DNA of 64,000 bases from JAHQVI01 sp963727575 (GCA_963727575.1 CAVSIA010000005.1:62001-126000), one strand, 5' to 3'; counted from the first letter of the stretch, positions 18,325-27,413 are shown. Notes: a model not told the origin generated them from the sequence alone. Made by a program: numbers and translations.

Positions 18325-19170
18325 ATGTCTGAGATGTCACAGAACGAGAAAAACGACCAAACACAAGGCCGGCTGCTGCTTCCCGCGCGTGAGCCTCCGC
18401 CTCAGCAGGAGTTCGCGGCCAATGTGGCGAGGCTCCCCTCCGCCGAGCGCCGCGAGAAGCTCCGCGTGCTCGAAGCTGTCCTGTTCGCGGCCCGCGATCC
18501 GATGGAAGAGGGCTCGCTGGCCGAATATTTCACCGGCGGCGAGGATATCCCCGCCTTGCTCGAGGAACTGCAGAACCTTTACGCAGCGCGCGGCGTCAAT
18601 CTGACCCGCGTCGCCGGACGCTGGGCGTTCCGGACGGCGCCCGACCTGTCGTTCCTCCTGGAGCGCCATTCCGTCGAGCCGCGCAAGCTGTCCAAGGCGG
18701 CGCTCGAAACGCTGGCGATCATCGCCTACCACCAGCCGGTCACCCGCGCCGAGATCGAGGAAATCCGCGGCGTTTCGACGTCAAAGGGCACGCTCGACGT
18801 GCTTTTGGAAATGGGTTGGCTGCGGCTGCGTGGACGCCGCCGCTCGCCTGGCCGCCCGGTCACCTACGGCACAACCGACGTGTTCCTCGAGCATTTCGGT
18901 TTCGACAGCGTCAAGGATCTGCCCGGCCTGTCCGAACTCAAGGGCGCCGGCCTGCTGGACAGCAACCTGCCGCCGGGCTTCTCGGTGCCCGAGCCGAACA
19001 ACTCCCCTCTGCTGTCCCCGGATGAAGACCCGCTGGACGAGGCGGATGCGGGCAACGAGGATTCGGAGGACGACGAACCGCTCGGCGAGGACGACGCATC
19101 CCCGGCCGAGGACACCTCCCTGCAGTTTCAGCCGCACGTCTTCGATCTTTTAAGACGAAGTCAAGGCTGA
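18325..19170 (+). CDS. scpB: segregation and condensation protein B
   Basis: ScpB dimers bind the centre of ScpA and regulate the condensin complex. The product has 281 residues: a short polar N-terminus, tandem winged-helix domains (LRVLEAVLFAARDPMEEGSLAEYF, then KAALETLAIIAYHQPVTRAEIEEIRG with the conserved GRPVTYGTT), and a strongly acidic tail of about 40 residues (EDPLDEADAGNEDSEDDE) typical of alphaproteobacterial ScpB. The gene is intact and follows scpA on the same strand. Confidence 0.94.
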   Translation: MSEMSQNEKNDQTQGRLLLPAREPPPQQEFAANVARLPSAERREKLRVLEAVLFAARDPMEEGSLAEYFTGGEDIPALLEELQNLYAARGVNLTRVAGRWAFRTAPDLSFLLERHSVEPRKLSKAALETLAIIAYHQPVTRAEIEEIRGVSTSKGTLDVLLEMGWLRLRGRRRSPGRPVTYGTTDVFLEHFGFDSVKDLPGLSELKGAGLLDSNLPPGFSVPEPNNSPLLSPDEDPLDEADAGNEDSEDDEPLGEDDASPAEDTSLQFQPHVFDLLRRSQG

Positions 19171-19218
19171 TAAGACTATATAAAGGGGAGAGTTACTGGT
19201 CCCATAAGGAAGAAGGGT

Positions 19219-20382
19219 TTGCGTTTGGCATTGTTCCGGCAGAGCGAAGTCGACCCGGCTGAGGGCAATTCCGCTGGTGTATCCCATTGGGAGAAAAGGC
19301 GAAAAGCCGCTGCAACGATAGCGGCCGGAGTTTCGCTTTCCGGCGTCTCCAAGACATTCGGCAAAACGGTGGCGGTCGCGGATTTCGCCTTCAGCGTCGC
19401 GCCGGGGGAGATCGTGTGTCTGCTCGGCCCGTCCGGCTGCGGCAAGACGACGCTGATGCGCCTGATCGCGGGTATCGAACGTCCCGATTGCGGGGTGATC
19501 TCCATTGGCGACATCGACGTGGCGTCGCCAAGCGTGTTCATGCCCCCGGAACGGCGCGGCGTCGGGCTGATGTTCCAGGACTTTGCCTTGTTTCCGCATT
19601 TGCGCGTCATCGACAATGTCGCCTTCGGCCTGAAGCGGCTCGGCCGCGCGGTGGCCCGGAAGGAGGCGCTGGCGGCGCTGGCGCGCATGGGGCTTGCCGA
19701 TTACGCCGAGTCCTACCCGCATATGCTGTCCGGCGGCCAGCAGCAGCGCGTCGCGCTGGCGCGGGCGCTGGTGCCGCGGCCCGGCGTTCTGCTGATGGAT
19801 GAGCCGTTTTCCGGCCTCGACAGCCGTCTGCGCCACACCATCCGCAATGAGACGCTGGCCATTCTGCGCGAGGTGCGCGCGACCGCGATCGTGGTCACCC
19901 ACGACGCCGAGGAAGCCATGCGCATGGCGGATCGGATCGCGGTGATGCGCGCCGGCCGGCTCGTGCAGGCCGGAACGGTCGAGGAGCTTTACAACCGCCC
20001 CGCCAATGCCTACGTGGCCGAAACCTTCTCGGAAATGAACGTTCTGCCTTACCGGGTGATCTCCGGCTGGGCGGTCGGCCCGCTGGGCCGTTTTCGCGCC
20101 CCGGCCGGCATCGAAGGCGAGGTCACGCTTTGCGTCCGCCCGCGCGAAATCGAGCTTTGCGAGGCGGTCGACGGCACGCCCGCCCATGTTCTGGAAACCC
20201 GGCTTTTAGGCCCGGACGTGCTGATCGAGCTTGGCCTGAAAGGCTTCGAAAGCACGCTGTCGGTGCGCGCCGATACGATGCCCATGCCCGAGAAGGGCAC
20301 CGAAATGTTCTTGCGCGTTAAGCCTGGGGCGGTCTTGATCTTCCCTCGCGGCGGGGACACCTCTATATCAAGGGGCAACTGA
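19219..20382 (+). CDS. ABC transporter ATP-binding protein, ferric-ion (FbpC)-like, orphan
   Basis: This is a 387-residue ABC ATPase with all sequence motifs: Walker A GPSGCGKTT, Q-loop MFQDFALFPHLRV, signature LSGGQQQRVALARAL, Walker B LLMDEPFSGLD, and the switch His in VTHDAEEAMRMADR. The last 110 residues resemble a TOBE domain (VTLCVRPREIELC). The organisation matches ATPases of Fe3+, sulfate, spermidine or other binding-protein-dependent importers. No permease or binding protein lies nearby; it sits between scpB and tatA. The start is uncertain: the TTG at 19219 follows AGGAAGAAGGG, and the first 40 residues before the ATPase core are unconserved in style. Its transport partners must be encoded elsewhere, if any. 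Confidence 0.85.
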   Translation: MRLALFRQSEVDPAEGNSAGVSHWEKRRKAAATIAAGVSLSGVSKTFGKTVAVADFAFSVAPGEIVCLLGPSGCGKTTLMRLIAGIERPDCGVISIGDIDVASPSVFMPPERRGVGLMFQDFALFPHLRVIDNVAFGLKRLGRAVARKEALAALARMGLADYAESYPHMLSGGQQQRVALARALVPRPGVLLMDEPFSGLDSRLRHTIRNETLAILREVRATAIVVTHDAEEAMRMADRIAVMRAGRLVQAGTVEELYNRPANAYVAETFSEMNVLPYRVISGWAVGPLGRFRAPAGIEGEVTLCVRPREIELCEAVDGTPAHVLETRLLGPDVLIELGLKGFESTLSVRADTMPMPEKGTEMFLRVKPGAVLIFPRGGDTSISRGN

Positions 20383-20458
20383 GCGCCGCTTGCGGCGCAG
20401 CGATATTGGGCGTAAGTTTCACCTAACACAGCCTAAAACGTCATGTAAGGGTAGGCAA

Positions 20459-20704
20459 ATGGCTCCTAGTTGGTTTCAGCTTCTGATCGTTCTGCTCTTG
20501 ATCGTGCTCCTGTTCGGGCGCGGCAAGATCTCGGAGGTCATGGGCGACTTCGCTAAAGGCATCAAGAGCTTCAAGCGCGGCATGTCCGACGATACCGAGG
20601 ACGAAACGCCGGCAGCCGCCGAGCGCAAGGCGCTCGAGGATCGTCCGGCCGAAAAGAAGATCGATGCGAGTGTCTCCTCGCACGAGAACATGCGGGCCGG
20701 CTAA
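20459..20704 (+). CDS. tatA: Sec-independent protein translocase subunit TatA
   Basis: TatA forms the pore-like assembly that moves folded proteins across the inner membrane. The 81 residues include an N-terminal membrane helix (SWFQLLIVLLLIVLLFG), the FGRGKI hinge, an amphipathic helix (ISEVMGDFAKGIKSFKRGM) and an acidic/polar tail. The start is the ATG at 20459; an open extension upstream to 20390 is not conserved. It is the first gene of a tatA-tatB-tatC operon. Confidence 0.95.
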   Translation: MAPSWFQLLIVLLLIVLLFGRGKISEVMGDFAKGIKSFKRGMSDDTEDETPAAAERKALEDRPAEKKIDASVSSHENMRAG

Positions 20705-20778
20705 TGCTGCTCGGGCGCCGCACACTGCGGCGTGCCGTGACGCTCCCGGCTTCATTTCCATCGAAAGTCTGAACTGCG

Positions 20779-21293
20779 ATGTTCGATATTGCGTGGTCGG
20801 AATTGCTGCTGGTTGCGATCGTGGCAATTCTGGTCGTCGGTCCGAAGGAACTTCCCGGTTTGCTTCGCTCGCTGGGCCGTATGCTCGGCAAGCTGCGCTC
20901 GACGGCCGACGAGTTCAAGAAGCAGTTCGACGAGGCGGTTCGTGAAGCGGGCGGCGAGGATCTGCAGCGCGAGATGCGTTCGCTCCGCAACAACAACCCG
21001 CTCACTCAGATCCGTGATTCGATTGCGGAAATCGGCAACGATCCGATAAATCCGCCGCCGAAGAAGCCGCTTCCGGAGGCGGAAGTCGACGTCGACGACC
21101 TTCCCCGCCTCCGCCGCTGCCGCCTAAGAACGCAGACAGCACGGTCAGCCAGGCGGCGACCGGCGAAGCCAGCGTACCCGCGCCGGAGAAGACCGCAGAC
21201 GCGCCTCAGCCGCCCGCCGCTCCCGTCGAGAAGGACGAGAACGGCGCCGCTCACGAGATCAGGGTGAATGGCGAGCACCGGACGCTGAACTAA
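20779..21293 (+). CDS. tatB: Sec-independent protein translocase subunit TatB (one frameshift as read)
   Basis: TatB partners TatC in binding twin-arginine signal peptides. The N-terminus MFDIAWSELLLVAIVAILVVGPKELPGLLRSLGR contains the membrane helix, the GPKELP hinge and the start of the amphipathic helix. The frame is lost in a C run at 21103-21106: one missing C would restore a Pro-rich linker followed by KNADSTVSQAATGEA and an end at the TAA of 21291-21293, about 171 residues. As read, translation instead runs into an Arg-rich tail that ends at 21267. This is one of the few deletions among the indels of the window. The tail is not needed for recognising the protein. Confidence 0.92.
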
Positions 21294-21317
21294 GAACCCG
21301 ATAAGGCGCGCACCTCA

Positions 21318-22118
21318 GTGACAACAGACGATATCGACGCCACAAAGGCCCCGCTGCTCGAGCATCTGATGGAGCTGCGCACGCGGCTGCTCTGGTCCGT
21401 GGTCGGCATCGCGATCGCGTTCGTCATCTGCATCTTCTTCGCCAAAGACATCTACAACATCCTCGTCATGCCCTATCGCTGGGCGGTGGGCGCGGACGTG
21501 CCGATCGGCATGATCTACACCGCGCCGCAGGAGTTCTTCTTCACCCAGCTCCGGCTGGCCTTGTTCGGCGCGTTCTTCCTGGCGTTCCCGATCATCGCCT
21601 CGCAGATCTACATGTTCGTGGCGCCGGGCCTGTATAAGACCGAGCGCGATGCGTTCCTGCCCTACCTGATCGCGACGCCGATCCTGTTCCTGATCGGCTC
21701 GGCGCTCGTCTATTTCATGGTCATGCCGCTCGCCATGAAGTTCTTCCTGTCGATGCAGCAGACCGACGGGCCGGTGAAGATCGAGTTGACCGCGAGGGTC
21801 AGCGAATATCTGTCGCTGATCATGACGCTGATCATCGGCTTCGGCATCATTTTCCAGCTCCCCGTCGTGCTGACGCTGATGGCGCGCGCCGGCTTCATCA
21901 CCGCCGACGATCTGCGCTCCAAGCGCCGCTACGCCATCGTTCTGGTGTTTCTGGTGGCGGCGGTCCTGACCCCGCCCGATCCGATCAGCCAGATCGGCAT
22001 GGCGATCCCGACGCTGGCGCTCTATGAGGGCTCCATCCTCGCGGTGGCCTGGATCGAGCGGAAGCGTGCGGCAGCAGCGGCCGGCCAGCAGGACGATAAA
22101 GACGACACCTCCGTCTGA
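21318..22118 (+). CDS. tatC: Sec-independent protein translocase subunit TatC
   Basis: TatC is the polytopic receptor for twin-arginine signal peptides. It has 266 residues from a GTG start, six predicted membrane segments, and the conserved cytoplasmic N-terminus LLEHLMELRTRLLWS with the signal-peptide-binding Glu. The periplasmic Glu is in TAPQEFFFTQLRLALFGAFF, and the loop RFIAPGLY-like element appears as MFVAPGLYKTERDAFLPY. The C-terminal tail is charged (ERKRAAAAAGQQDDKDD). It follows tatB by 24 bases once the latter's frame is restored, and serS follows 125 bases later. Confidence 0.96.
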   Translation: MTTDDIDATKAPLLEHLMELRTRLLWSVVGIAIAFVICIFFAKDIYNILVMPYRWAVGADVPIGMIYTAPQEFFFTQLRLALFGAFFLAFPIIASQIYMFVAPGLYKTERDAFLPYLIATPILFLIGSALVYFMVMPLAMKFFLSMQQTDGPVKIELTARVSEYLSLIMTLIIGFGIIFQLPVVLTLMARAGFITADDLRSKRRYAIVLVFLVAAVLTPPDPISQIGMAIPTLALYEGSILAVAWIERKRAAAAAGQQDDKDDTSV

Positions 22119-22243
22119 TCCTGATCGCAGCCTGTGAGCGGGCAAGCGCCTGATCCACCCCAGGGGTGGACGGGCGCGCGCCGCCGTCTTATAGCTGCTG
22201 GCGGCCGTTGAGTTTCCATTTCCAATGACTGAGAGATTTCGCC

Positions 22244-23670
22244 GTGCTCGATCTGAAACTGATCCGGGACAATCCTGAGGGCTTTGACGAGGCTTTGCGG
22301 AGGCGCGGGCTCGCGCCGCTGTCGTCGAGCGTGCTCGCCCTCGATACCGAGCTGCGCCAGACCAAGACCACGCTTCAGGAGTCGCAGGGCCGGCGCAATC
22401 AGATCTCCAAGGAGGTCGGCAAGGCCAAGGCCGCCAAGGATGAGACGAAGGCGCAGGCGCTGATCGCGGAGATGGGCGACCTGAAGGAGGCGATCGCGAC
22501 CGGCGAGGCGCGCGAGAAGGAGATCGCCGCCAAGCTCGACGAGATCCTTGCGGGCACGCCGAACCTGCCGGCGGACGACGTGCCGGTCGGCGACGAAAGC
22601 GCGAATAACGAGATCCGCCGCTGGCGCGACAGGCCGAACTTCGCCTTTACGCCGAAGCAGCATTTCGAGCTGGGCGAAGCGCTCGGCCTGATGGATTTCG
22701 AGACCGCGGCGAAGCTGTCGGGCAGCCGGTTCGTGATCCTCAAGGGCGCGCTCGCCCGGCTGGAGCGGGCGCTGGCGGCGTTCATGCTGGATTTGCAGAC
22801 GCGGCAGTGCGGCTATGAAGAGGTCAATCCGCCGTTTCTTGTTCGCGATGAAGCGCTATGTACGGCACTGGACAGTTGCCGAAATTCGAAGATGATCTTA
22901 TTTAGAGTTCCTGTTCCCGATAACAATCGGATTGCCTAGCGGGCAGAGAAACTGGCAGAAGCCATGAAGATTAATGACAATGCGCTTGCGGTTGGCGGAG
23001 CAGATTACATGTTCGAGCAGGAGATACGTGCTGCAGAGCGTGGTGTTCCTCCTCATCGTTACCTTGGCTGATCCCGACCGCCGAAGTCCCGCTGACCAAC
23101 ATCGTCCGCGGAGACATCGTCGACGAACCACGCTTGCCCCTCCGCTATACCGCGCACACGCCCTGCTTTCGCGCTGAGGCCGGCGCCGCGGGCAAGGACA
23201 CGCGCGGCATGATCCGGCTGCACCAGTTCTCCAAGGTCGAGCTGGTCAGCATCACCACGCCCGACCAGTCCGAGGCCGAGCACGAGCGCATGACCGGATG
23301 CGCCGAGGAGGTGCTGAAGCGCCTGGAGCTGCCGTTCCGCACCATGGTGCTGGCGACCGGCGACATGGGCTTTTCCGCGCGCAAGACCTACGACATCGAG
23401 GTCTGGCTGCCGGGGCAGGACGCCTATCGCGAGATTTCGAGCTGCTCGAACTGCGGGGACTTCCAGGCCCGGCGCATGAATGCCCGCTACCGCCCGAAGG
23501 ACGCCAAGGAGCTGCGTTTCGTCCACACGCTGAACGGCTCCGGCCTAGCGGTCGGGCGCACGCTGGTCGCCGTCCTGGAGAACTATCAGCTAGAGGACGG
23601 CAGCATTCGCATTCCTGAGGCGCTGGTGCCCTATATGGGCGGCCTGGAAGTGATCGAGACTGCGAAGTAA
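22244..23670 (+). pseudogene. serS: serine--tRNA ligase, interrupted by a frameshift and a stop-containing insertion
   Basis: Both halves of seryl-tRNA synthetase are clear. From the GTG at 22244 comes MLDLKLIRDNPEGF, the long tRNA-binding coiled coil, and class II motif 1 leading to QCGYEEVNPPFLVRDEAL. A shift near 22857 then moves the frame to MYGTGQLPKFEDDL. Homology resumes at 23065 with WLIPTAEVPLTNIVRGDIVDE, motif 2 (TPCFRAEAGAAGKDTRGM) and motif 3 (LNGSGLAVGRTLVAVLENYQ), ending at 23670. Between DDL and WLIP a normal SerS has about 6-15 residues; here there are 54 codons, in the same frame but with several stops. Either the sequence is chimeric here, or the gene has a real insertion and cannot work without a second copy. 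Confidence 0.85.
22903..23064. other. intervening lower-GC block inside serS
   Basis: This 162-base stretch lies between two SerS motifs that are normally separated by about 18-45 bases. It is visibly poorer in G+C than the flanking gene and contains stops in the serS frame (TAG at once, then TAA, TAA, TGA). One forward frame carries an open stretch starting ATGAAGATTAATGAC (22964) and reading MKINDNALAVGGADYMFEQ and onward for 35 residues; I cannot assign it. I see no terminal inverted repeats or clear target duplication. It is too short for a group I or II intron and cannot be an intein because of its stops. Confidence 0.6.
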
Positions 23671-23699
23671 GTCCGCGCTTCTCGACGAGCCGAGCCTCT

Positions 23700-23808
23700 C
23701 TTGTCGCCCCGGACCTTATCCGGGGCCTGATGCCCCGACCACTCGCTCTATGCTTGCTGAGATGCCGAGTGGGTCTCGGCTCAGGTGGCCGGGACGACGT
23801 ATCAATCG
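23700..23808. repeat. REP-like intergenic repeat between serS and surE
   Basis: CCCCGGA (23707-23713) and TCCGGGG (23719-23725) form a perfect 7-base stem, and the stretch ends with GGTGGCCGGGACGACG. The pattern resembles dispersed palindromic intergenic elements common in Hyphomicrobiales. The first hairpin may also act as a terminator for serS. Genome-wide copy number is not visible here. Confidence 0.4.
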
Positions 23809-23820
23809 TCGAGGATCGAA

Positions 23821-24591
23821 ATGCGCATCCTGATCACCAATGACGACGGCATCGAAGCGCCGGGGCTGGACGTCCTGCACCAGATCGCCTCCGAACTCAG
23901 CGACGATGTCTGGACCGTCGCGCCCGAGACCGACCAGAGCGGCGCGGCGCATTCCCTGAGCGCTCCACGAGCCGCTGCGCCTGCGCCAGCTCGGCGAGCG
24001 CAGCTATGCCGTCAAGGGCACGCCGACCGACTGCGTGATCATGTGCGTGCGCCATATCCTCCACGACCAGAAGCCGGACCTGGTGCTCTCCGGCGTCAAT
24101 GCCGGCCACAACATCGCCGACGACGTCACCTATTCCGGCACCATTGCCGGGCGCGATCGAGGGCACGCTGCTCGGCATTCCGTCGATCGCGCTCAGCCTT
24201 GCGCGCGAACTACGACAAGCGCAGCGAGCTGCGCTGGCAGACGCCGATGGCGCATGGCGCGCCGCTGATCCGCAAGCTGATCGATGCCGGCTGGCCGACG
24301 GATGTGATGATCAATGTGAATTTCCCCGATTGCGAGCCGGATGCTGTCCGCAACGTCAGCGTCACCCTGCAGGGCAAGCGCGACCAGGACTATCTGCGCA
24401 TCGTCGACCGGACCGACGCGCGCGGGCGGCCCTATTACTGGCTCGGCTTCAACCGGCAGCTCTCGCAGCCGGAGGAGGGCACGGATCTGTGGGCGCTCCG
24501 GCAGAATTTGATCTCGGTCACACCGCTGCATTTGAATTTGACGCATATCGAAACCTGCCGGAAACTGACGGCAGTTCTCGGAACCGGCTGA
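23821..24591 (+). CDS. surE: 5'/3'-nucleotidase SurE (three frameshifts as read)
   Basis: SurE is a metal-dependent phosphatase acting on nucleoside monophosphates and short polyphosphate, linked to stationary-phase survival. The N-terminal MRILITNDDGIEAPGL carries the metal-binding Asp pair. Three +1 shifts (near 23961, 24154 and 24206) take the coding through all frames and back to the first. The restored chain contains LHEPLRLRQLGERSYAVKGTPTDCV, LVLSGVNAGHNIADDVTYSGTIAG and AIEGTLLGIPSIALSLA, and ends at LTAVLGTG (about 255 residues, normal length). The start is the ATG at 23821; an open extension upstream is unconserved. pcm and an NlpD-like gene follow, the classical surE-pcm-nlpD order. 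Confidence 0.92.
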   Translation: MRILITNDDGIEAPGLDVLHQIASELSDDVWTVAPETDQSGAAHSLSAPRAAAPAPARRAQLCRQGHADRLRDHVRAPYPPRPEAGPGALRRQCRPQHRRRRHLFRHHCRARSRARCSAFRRSRSALRANYDKRSELRWQTPMAHGAPLIRKLIDAGWPTDVMINVNFPDCEPDAVRNVSVTLQGKRDQDYLRIVDRTDARGRPYYWLGFNRQLSQPEEGTDLWALRQNLISVTPLHLNLTHIETCRKLTAVLGTG

Positions 24592-24652
24592 GGAGCGGGC
24601 CCGTTGATCACAGATGCGAACCGGGAGGACGCGCGAAAGCTGCGTTGCGAGG

Positions 24653-25295
24653 ATGAACATCGAGGCCGAACGTGCGGCCGAACTCGTAGGACAGCTCCGT
24701 AAGCGCGGCATCCGTGACGAGCATGTCCTGGCGGCCGTGGAGGCCGTGCCTCGCGAACGGTTCGTCGAAGCCGAGGAATGGGGCGTCGCCTATGTCGACA
24801 CTGCCCTGCCGATCGGATGCGGCCAGACCATTTCCCAGCCTTTCATCGTCTCCTATATGACCGAACAGCTCGGCGTCGAGCCCGATGACGAGGTTCTGGA
24901 GATCGGCACCGGCTCGGGCTATCAGGCCGCCGTGCTCGCCCGGCTGTGCCGCCATGTCTACACCATCGAGCGCCACGCCCCGCTTCTGGATCAGGCGAGC
25001 CGCCGCTTCGACGACCTCGGCATCCGTAACATTACGGCCATCGTCGGCGACGGCAGCATGGGCTGGCCGGAGCCGCGGCTCTTCGACCGGATCATCGTCA
25101 CGGCGGCGGCCTCCAGCATTCCGCAGCCGCTCGTCGATCAGCTTGGCGTCGGCGGGCGGATGATCTTGCCGGTGACGAGGCCGGTTCTCGGGTCAGAAGC
25201 TGGTTCTGGTGGAAAAGACGCCGTCCGGCGTCACCCGGAAGGACCTGCTGCCGGTCCGGTTCGTGCCGCTCGTCGCCTCCGAAAAGGGAAGTTGA
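24653..25295 (+). CDS. pcm: protein-L-isoaspartate O-methyltransferase (one frameshift as read)
   Basis: PCM uses S-adenosylmethionine to methylate isoaspartyl residues and so starts repair of aged proteins. The SAM-binding motif VLEIGTGSGYQAAVLA is present, preceded by the substrate-loop region LPIGCGQTISQPFIVSYMT and followed by the late motif FDRIIVTAAASSIPQPLVDQL. After GGRMILPV an extra G near 25192 breaks the frame. The next frame reads GQKLVLVEKTPSGVTRKDL, then PVRFVPLVASEKGS, and stops at 25293-25295, about 213 residues. As read, translation would run on to 25348. The start was set at MNIEAERAAEL (24653); an ATG at 24614 is also in frame. Confidence 0.93.
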
Positions 25296-25389
25296 GCGGA
25301 CGGCTACCTATTCGCGTCAAAAACAGGCTCATTTTAAACATGTTTTAACTGGCGGGCTGCAAAACTTGCCTCGGATGTGAGGTGCGGCC

Positions 25390-27390
25390 ATGAAGTCCTG
25401 TCAGTTTTTGTTCCGGCGCCATATGCATGTTAAGCGTGTTGCGTCAGTTTGCAGTATCAGTCTTGCGGTCTCCCTGGCCGCGTGCAGTTCCCAGGGACTC
25501 TCCCTCGAAGAAACCGGATCGAGCAACTATGCCCACAATACGCGGGGCACGGTGCTGATCCCGTCCGAGCCGGTTTACGGCTATCCGGACAAGGACGCGG
25601 CGGCGAGCGATCATCGCGCCCCGTTCAATACTGCTGATGCAAGTCTCGGTGCCAGTGCGGCGCCGACGTCAATTCAGCGGACATCGCTCGCCCCGGTGCG
25701 CACGGCGTCCTACGACGCGCCTGCCGGCGGCAATTATCTCGGCAACAGCTATGCCATGGGGCCCGTCACACACGACGGCGGCGGCGCTGAGCCACATTCG
25801 GCAGCCGGACCGCGCTATGCGCAGGCCGGGCCGCCGGTCTATTACGACCGGTCGCAGGGCTACAAGCCGCCCTACTACGACCACAAGCCGGAGCGGCCGC
25901 GTTACGATGCGCCACCGCCGGAAGATCATCACGCGTCCCACGACGGGGACGGTGACGGCGGCTATGTCGTCGTCCAGGGCGACACGCTTTTCGGTATTTC
26001 CAAGCGTTTGGGCATCAGCGCGCGGGATCTGGCGGAGCTGAACGGCCTGACTGGCGCGACGATCTATGCGGGCCAGCGCCTGCGTGTCCGCGGCGGCCCG
26101 AAATACACCGCCGCCAGCGAGGATCATGCCCCGCGGCATTACGACGCCCCAAGCCCGGCCGAGGATCATCGGGCGCGGCATTACGAGGCGCCTGGCCGCC
26201 CCGCCGGTTACGACCGATATGCCGACGACGACCGCAAGGCGCCGCCGCCGGATTATTCGTCCTACCGGGATCGCAATTCGGGCACGAGCTACAGCGACTA
26301 CAAGGCCCATCGCAAATATGAGGCCGAAGCCAATGTCGATGCCGAGGATGATCGTCCCGACGATCGCCCGAACGACCGGTATGACGCGCGGCCCTCGCAT
26401 GAGGACCGGTACGCCAGCCGCTACGAGCCACCGGCGAACTATCGCCGCGACGAGCGTCATGTGCGTGAATACCGCAAGCCGAAGGAGGCCTACGACACCT
26501 ATTCGGTTCAGCGCGGCGATACGCTCTACACGATCGCCGAGCGCAATGGCGTGAGCCATCGCGAGCTGGCGGACTATAACGACGTTCCGCCGAACGCGAC
26601 CCTCTATCCGGGCCAGGTCCTGCATATCCCCAAGGGCCGCGGCTATGATTGGGGCCGCAACCGGCGCCGCGACGACGGCGAGGACTACAGCAACCGCCGG
26701 TCGCCGCCGCGCGACGACCGGGGTGGATATGGCCGCCGCGTGCCTTATTCGCAGAACGCGCCGGAGAAGAAGCCCGGAGCCGAGGAGCGCCGCGTGGCCA
26801 AGGCCGACGTGCCGGTCCCCGCCGACCGCGAGAAGGCCGAAAAGCAGCCCGCGCCGAAGGCCGAGCCGGCATCGGCTCCCGCCGAGGAAAAGCGCGGCGA
26901 GCCGGTCCTTGCCGCCCATCGCGACGTCGACCCCAAGGCCGGTCAGCCGGCCGCCGCGGACGACACGAAGGCGTGCCAGTCGCTGCTGACGCAGCCGGTT
27001 GCCCGCAGCGACAAAACTTTCCGCGAGCCGGTCCAGGGGCTGATCGTGGCCAAGTTCGGCACGTCGAAAGATGGCACCTTCAATGACGGCATCGACTTCT
27101 CGGTACCGAAAGGAACGCCGGTCAAGGCGGCCGAGAACGGCGTCGTCGCCTATGCGGGCAACGAGCTGCCCGGCTTCGGCAATCTGGTGCTGGTGCGGCA
27201 TGCCGATGGCTACGTTACCGCCTACGCTCACAATGAGGAGCTGATGGTCAACCGGTGCGACATCGTCAAGCGCGGCCAGATCATCGCCAAGGCGGGCGCG
27301 ACGGGCAAGGTTACCCAGCCGCAGCTTCATTTCGAGCTGCGCAAGGACTCCAAAGCCGTCGATCCTGAAGGATTCTTTTCCCGGTCGTGA
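25390..27390 (+). CDS. nlpD: LysM and M23-domain lipoprotein, NlpD-like amidase activator
   Basis: This 666-residue envelope protein has a signal ending in the lipobox LAAC near residue 32. A long His/Tyr/Asp/Arg-rich disordered region is punctuated by two LysM domains (VVQGDTLFGISKRLG near residue 200 and SVQRGDTLYTIAERNG near residue 375), which bind glycan strands. A C-terminal LytM/M23 domain (about residues 550-660) is degenerate: the first metal His is Asn in NDGIDFSVP and the HxH pair is QLH in QPQLHFELRKDSKAVDP. This matches NlpD/EnvC-type activators of cell-wall amidases, not active peptidases. The position after surE-pcm supports nlpD. Confidence 0.9.
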   Translation: MKSCQFLFRRHMHVKRVASVCSISLAVSLAACSSQGLSLEETGSSNYAHNTRGTVLIPSEPVYGYPDKDAAASDHRAPFNTADASLGASAAPTSIQRTSLAPVRTASYDAPAGGNYLGNSYAMGPVTHDGGGAEPHSAAGPRYAQAGPPVYYDRSQGYKPPYYDHKPERPRYDAPPPEDHHASHDGDGDGGYVVVQGDTLFGISKRLGISARDLAELNGLTGATIYAGQRLRVRGGPKYTAASEDHAPRHYDAPSPAEDHRARHYEAPGRPAGYDRYADDDRKAPPPDYSSYRDRNSGTSYSDYKAHRKYEAEANVDAEDDRPDDRPNDRYDARPSHEDRYASRYEPPANYRRDERHVREYRKPKEAYDTYSVQRGDTLYTIAERNGVSHRELADYNDVPPNATLYPGQVLHIPKGRGYDWGRNRRRDDGEDYSNRRSPPRDDRGGYGRRVPYSQNAPEKKPGAEERRVAKADVPVPADREKAEKQPAPKAEPASAPAEEKRGEPVLAAHRDVDPKAGQPAAADDTKACQSLLTQPVARSDKTFREPVQGLIVAKFGTSKDGTFNDGIDFSVPKGTPVKAAENGVVAYAGNELPGFGNLVLVRHADGYVTAYAHNEELMVNRCDIVKRGQIIAKAGATGKVTQPQLHFELRKDSKAVDPEGFFSRS

Positions 27391-27413
27391 CTCTCCCCTG
27401 TCCTGACCGTATG

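Noticed and set aside
22903..23064. Intron or intein in serS
   Set aside because: At most 162 bases is too short for self-splicing introns of groups I and II, and in-frame stops exclude an intein.
25800..26700. Tandem repeat or CRISPR-like array in the LysM gene
   Set aside because: The repetitive look comes from low-complexity His/Tyr/Asp/Arg codons in an open frame; there is no regular repeat-spacer period.
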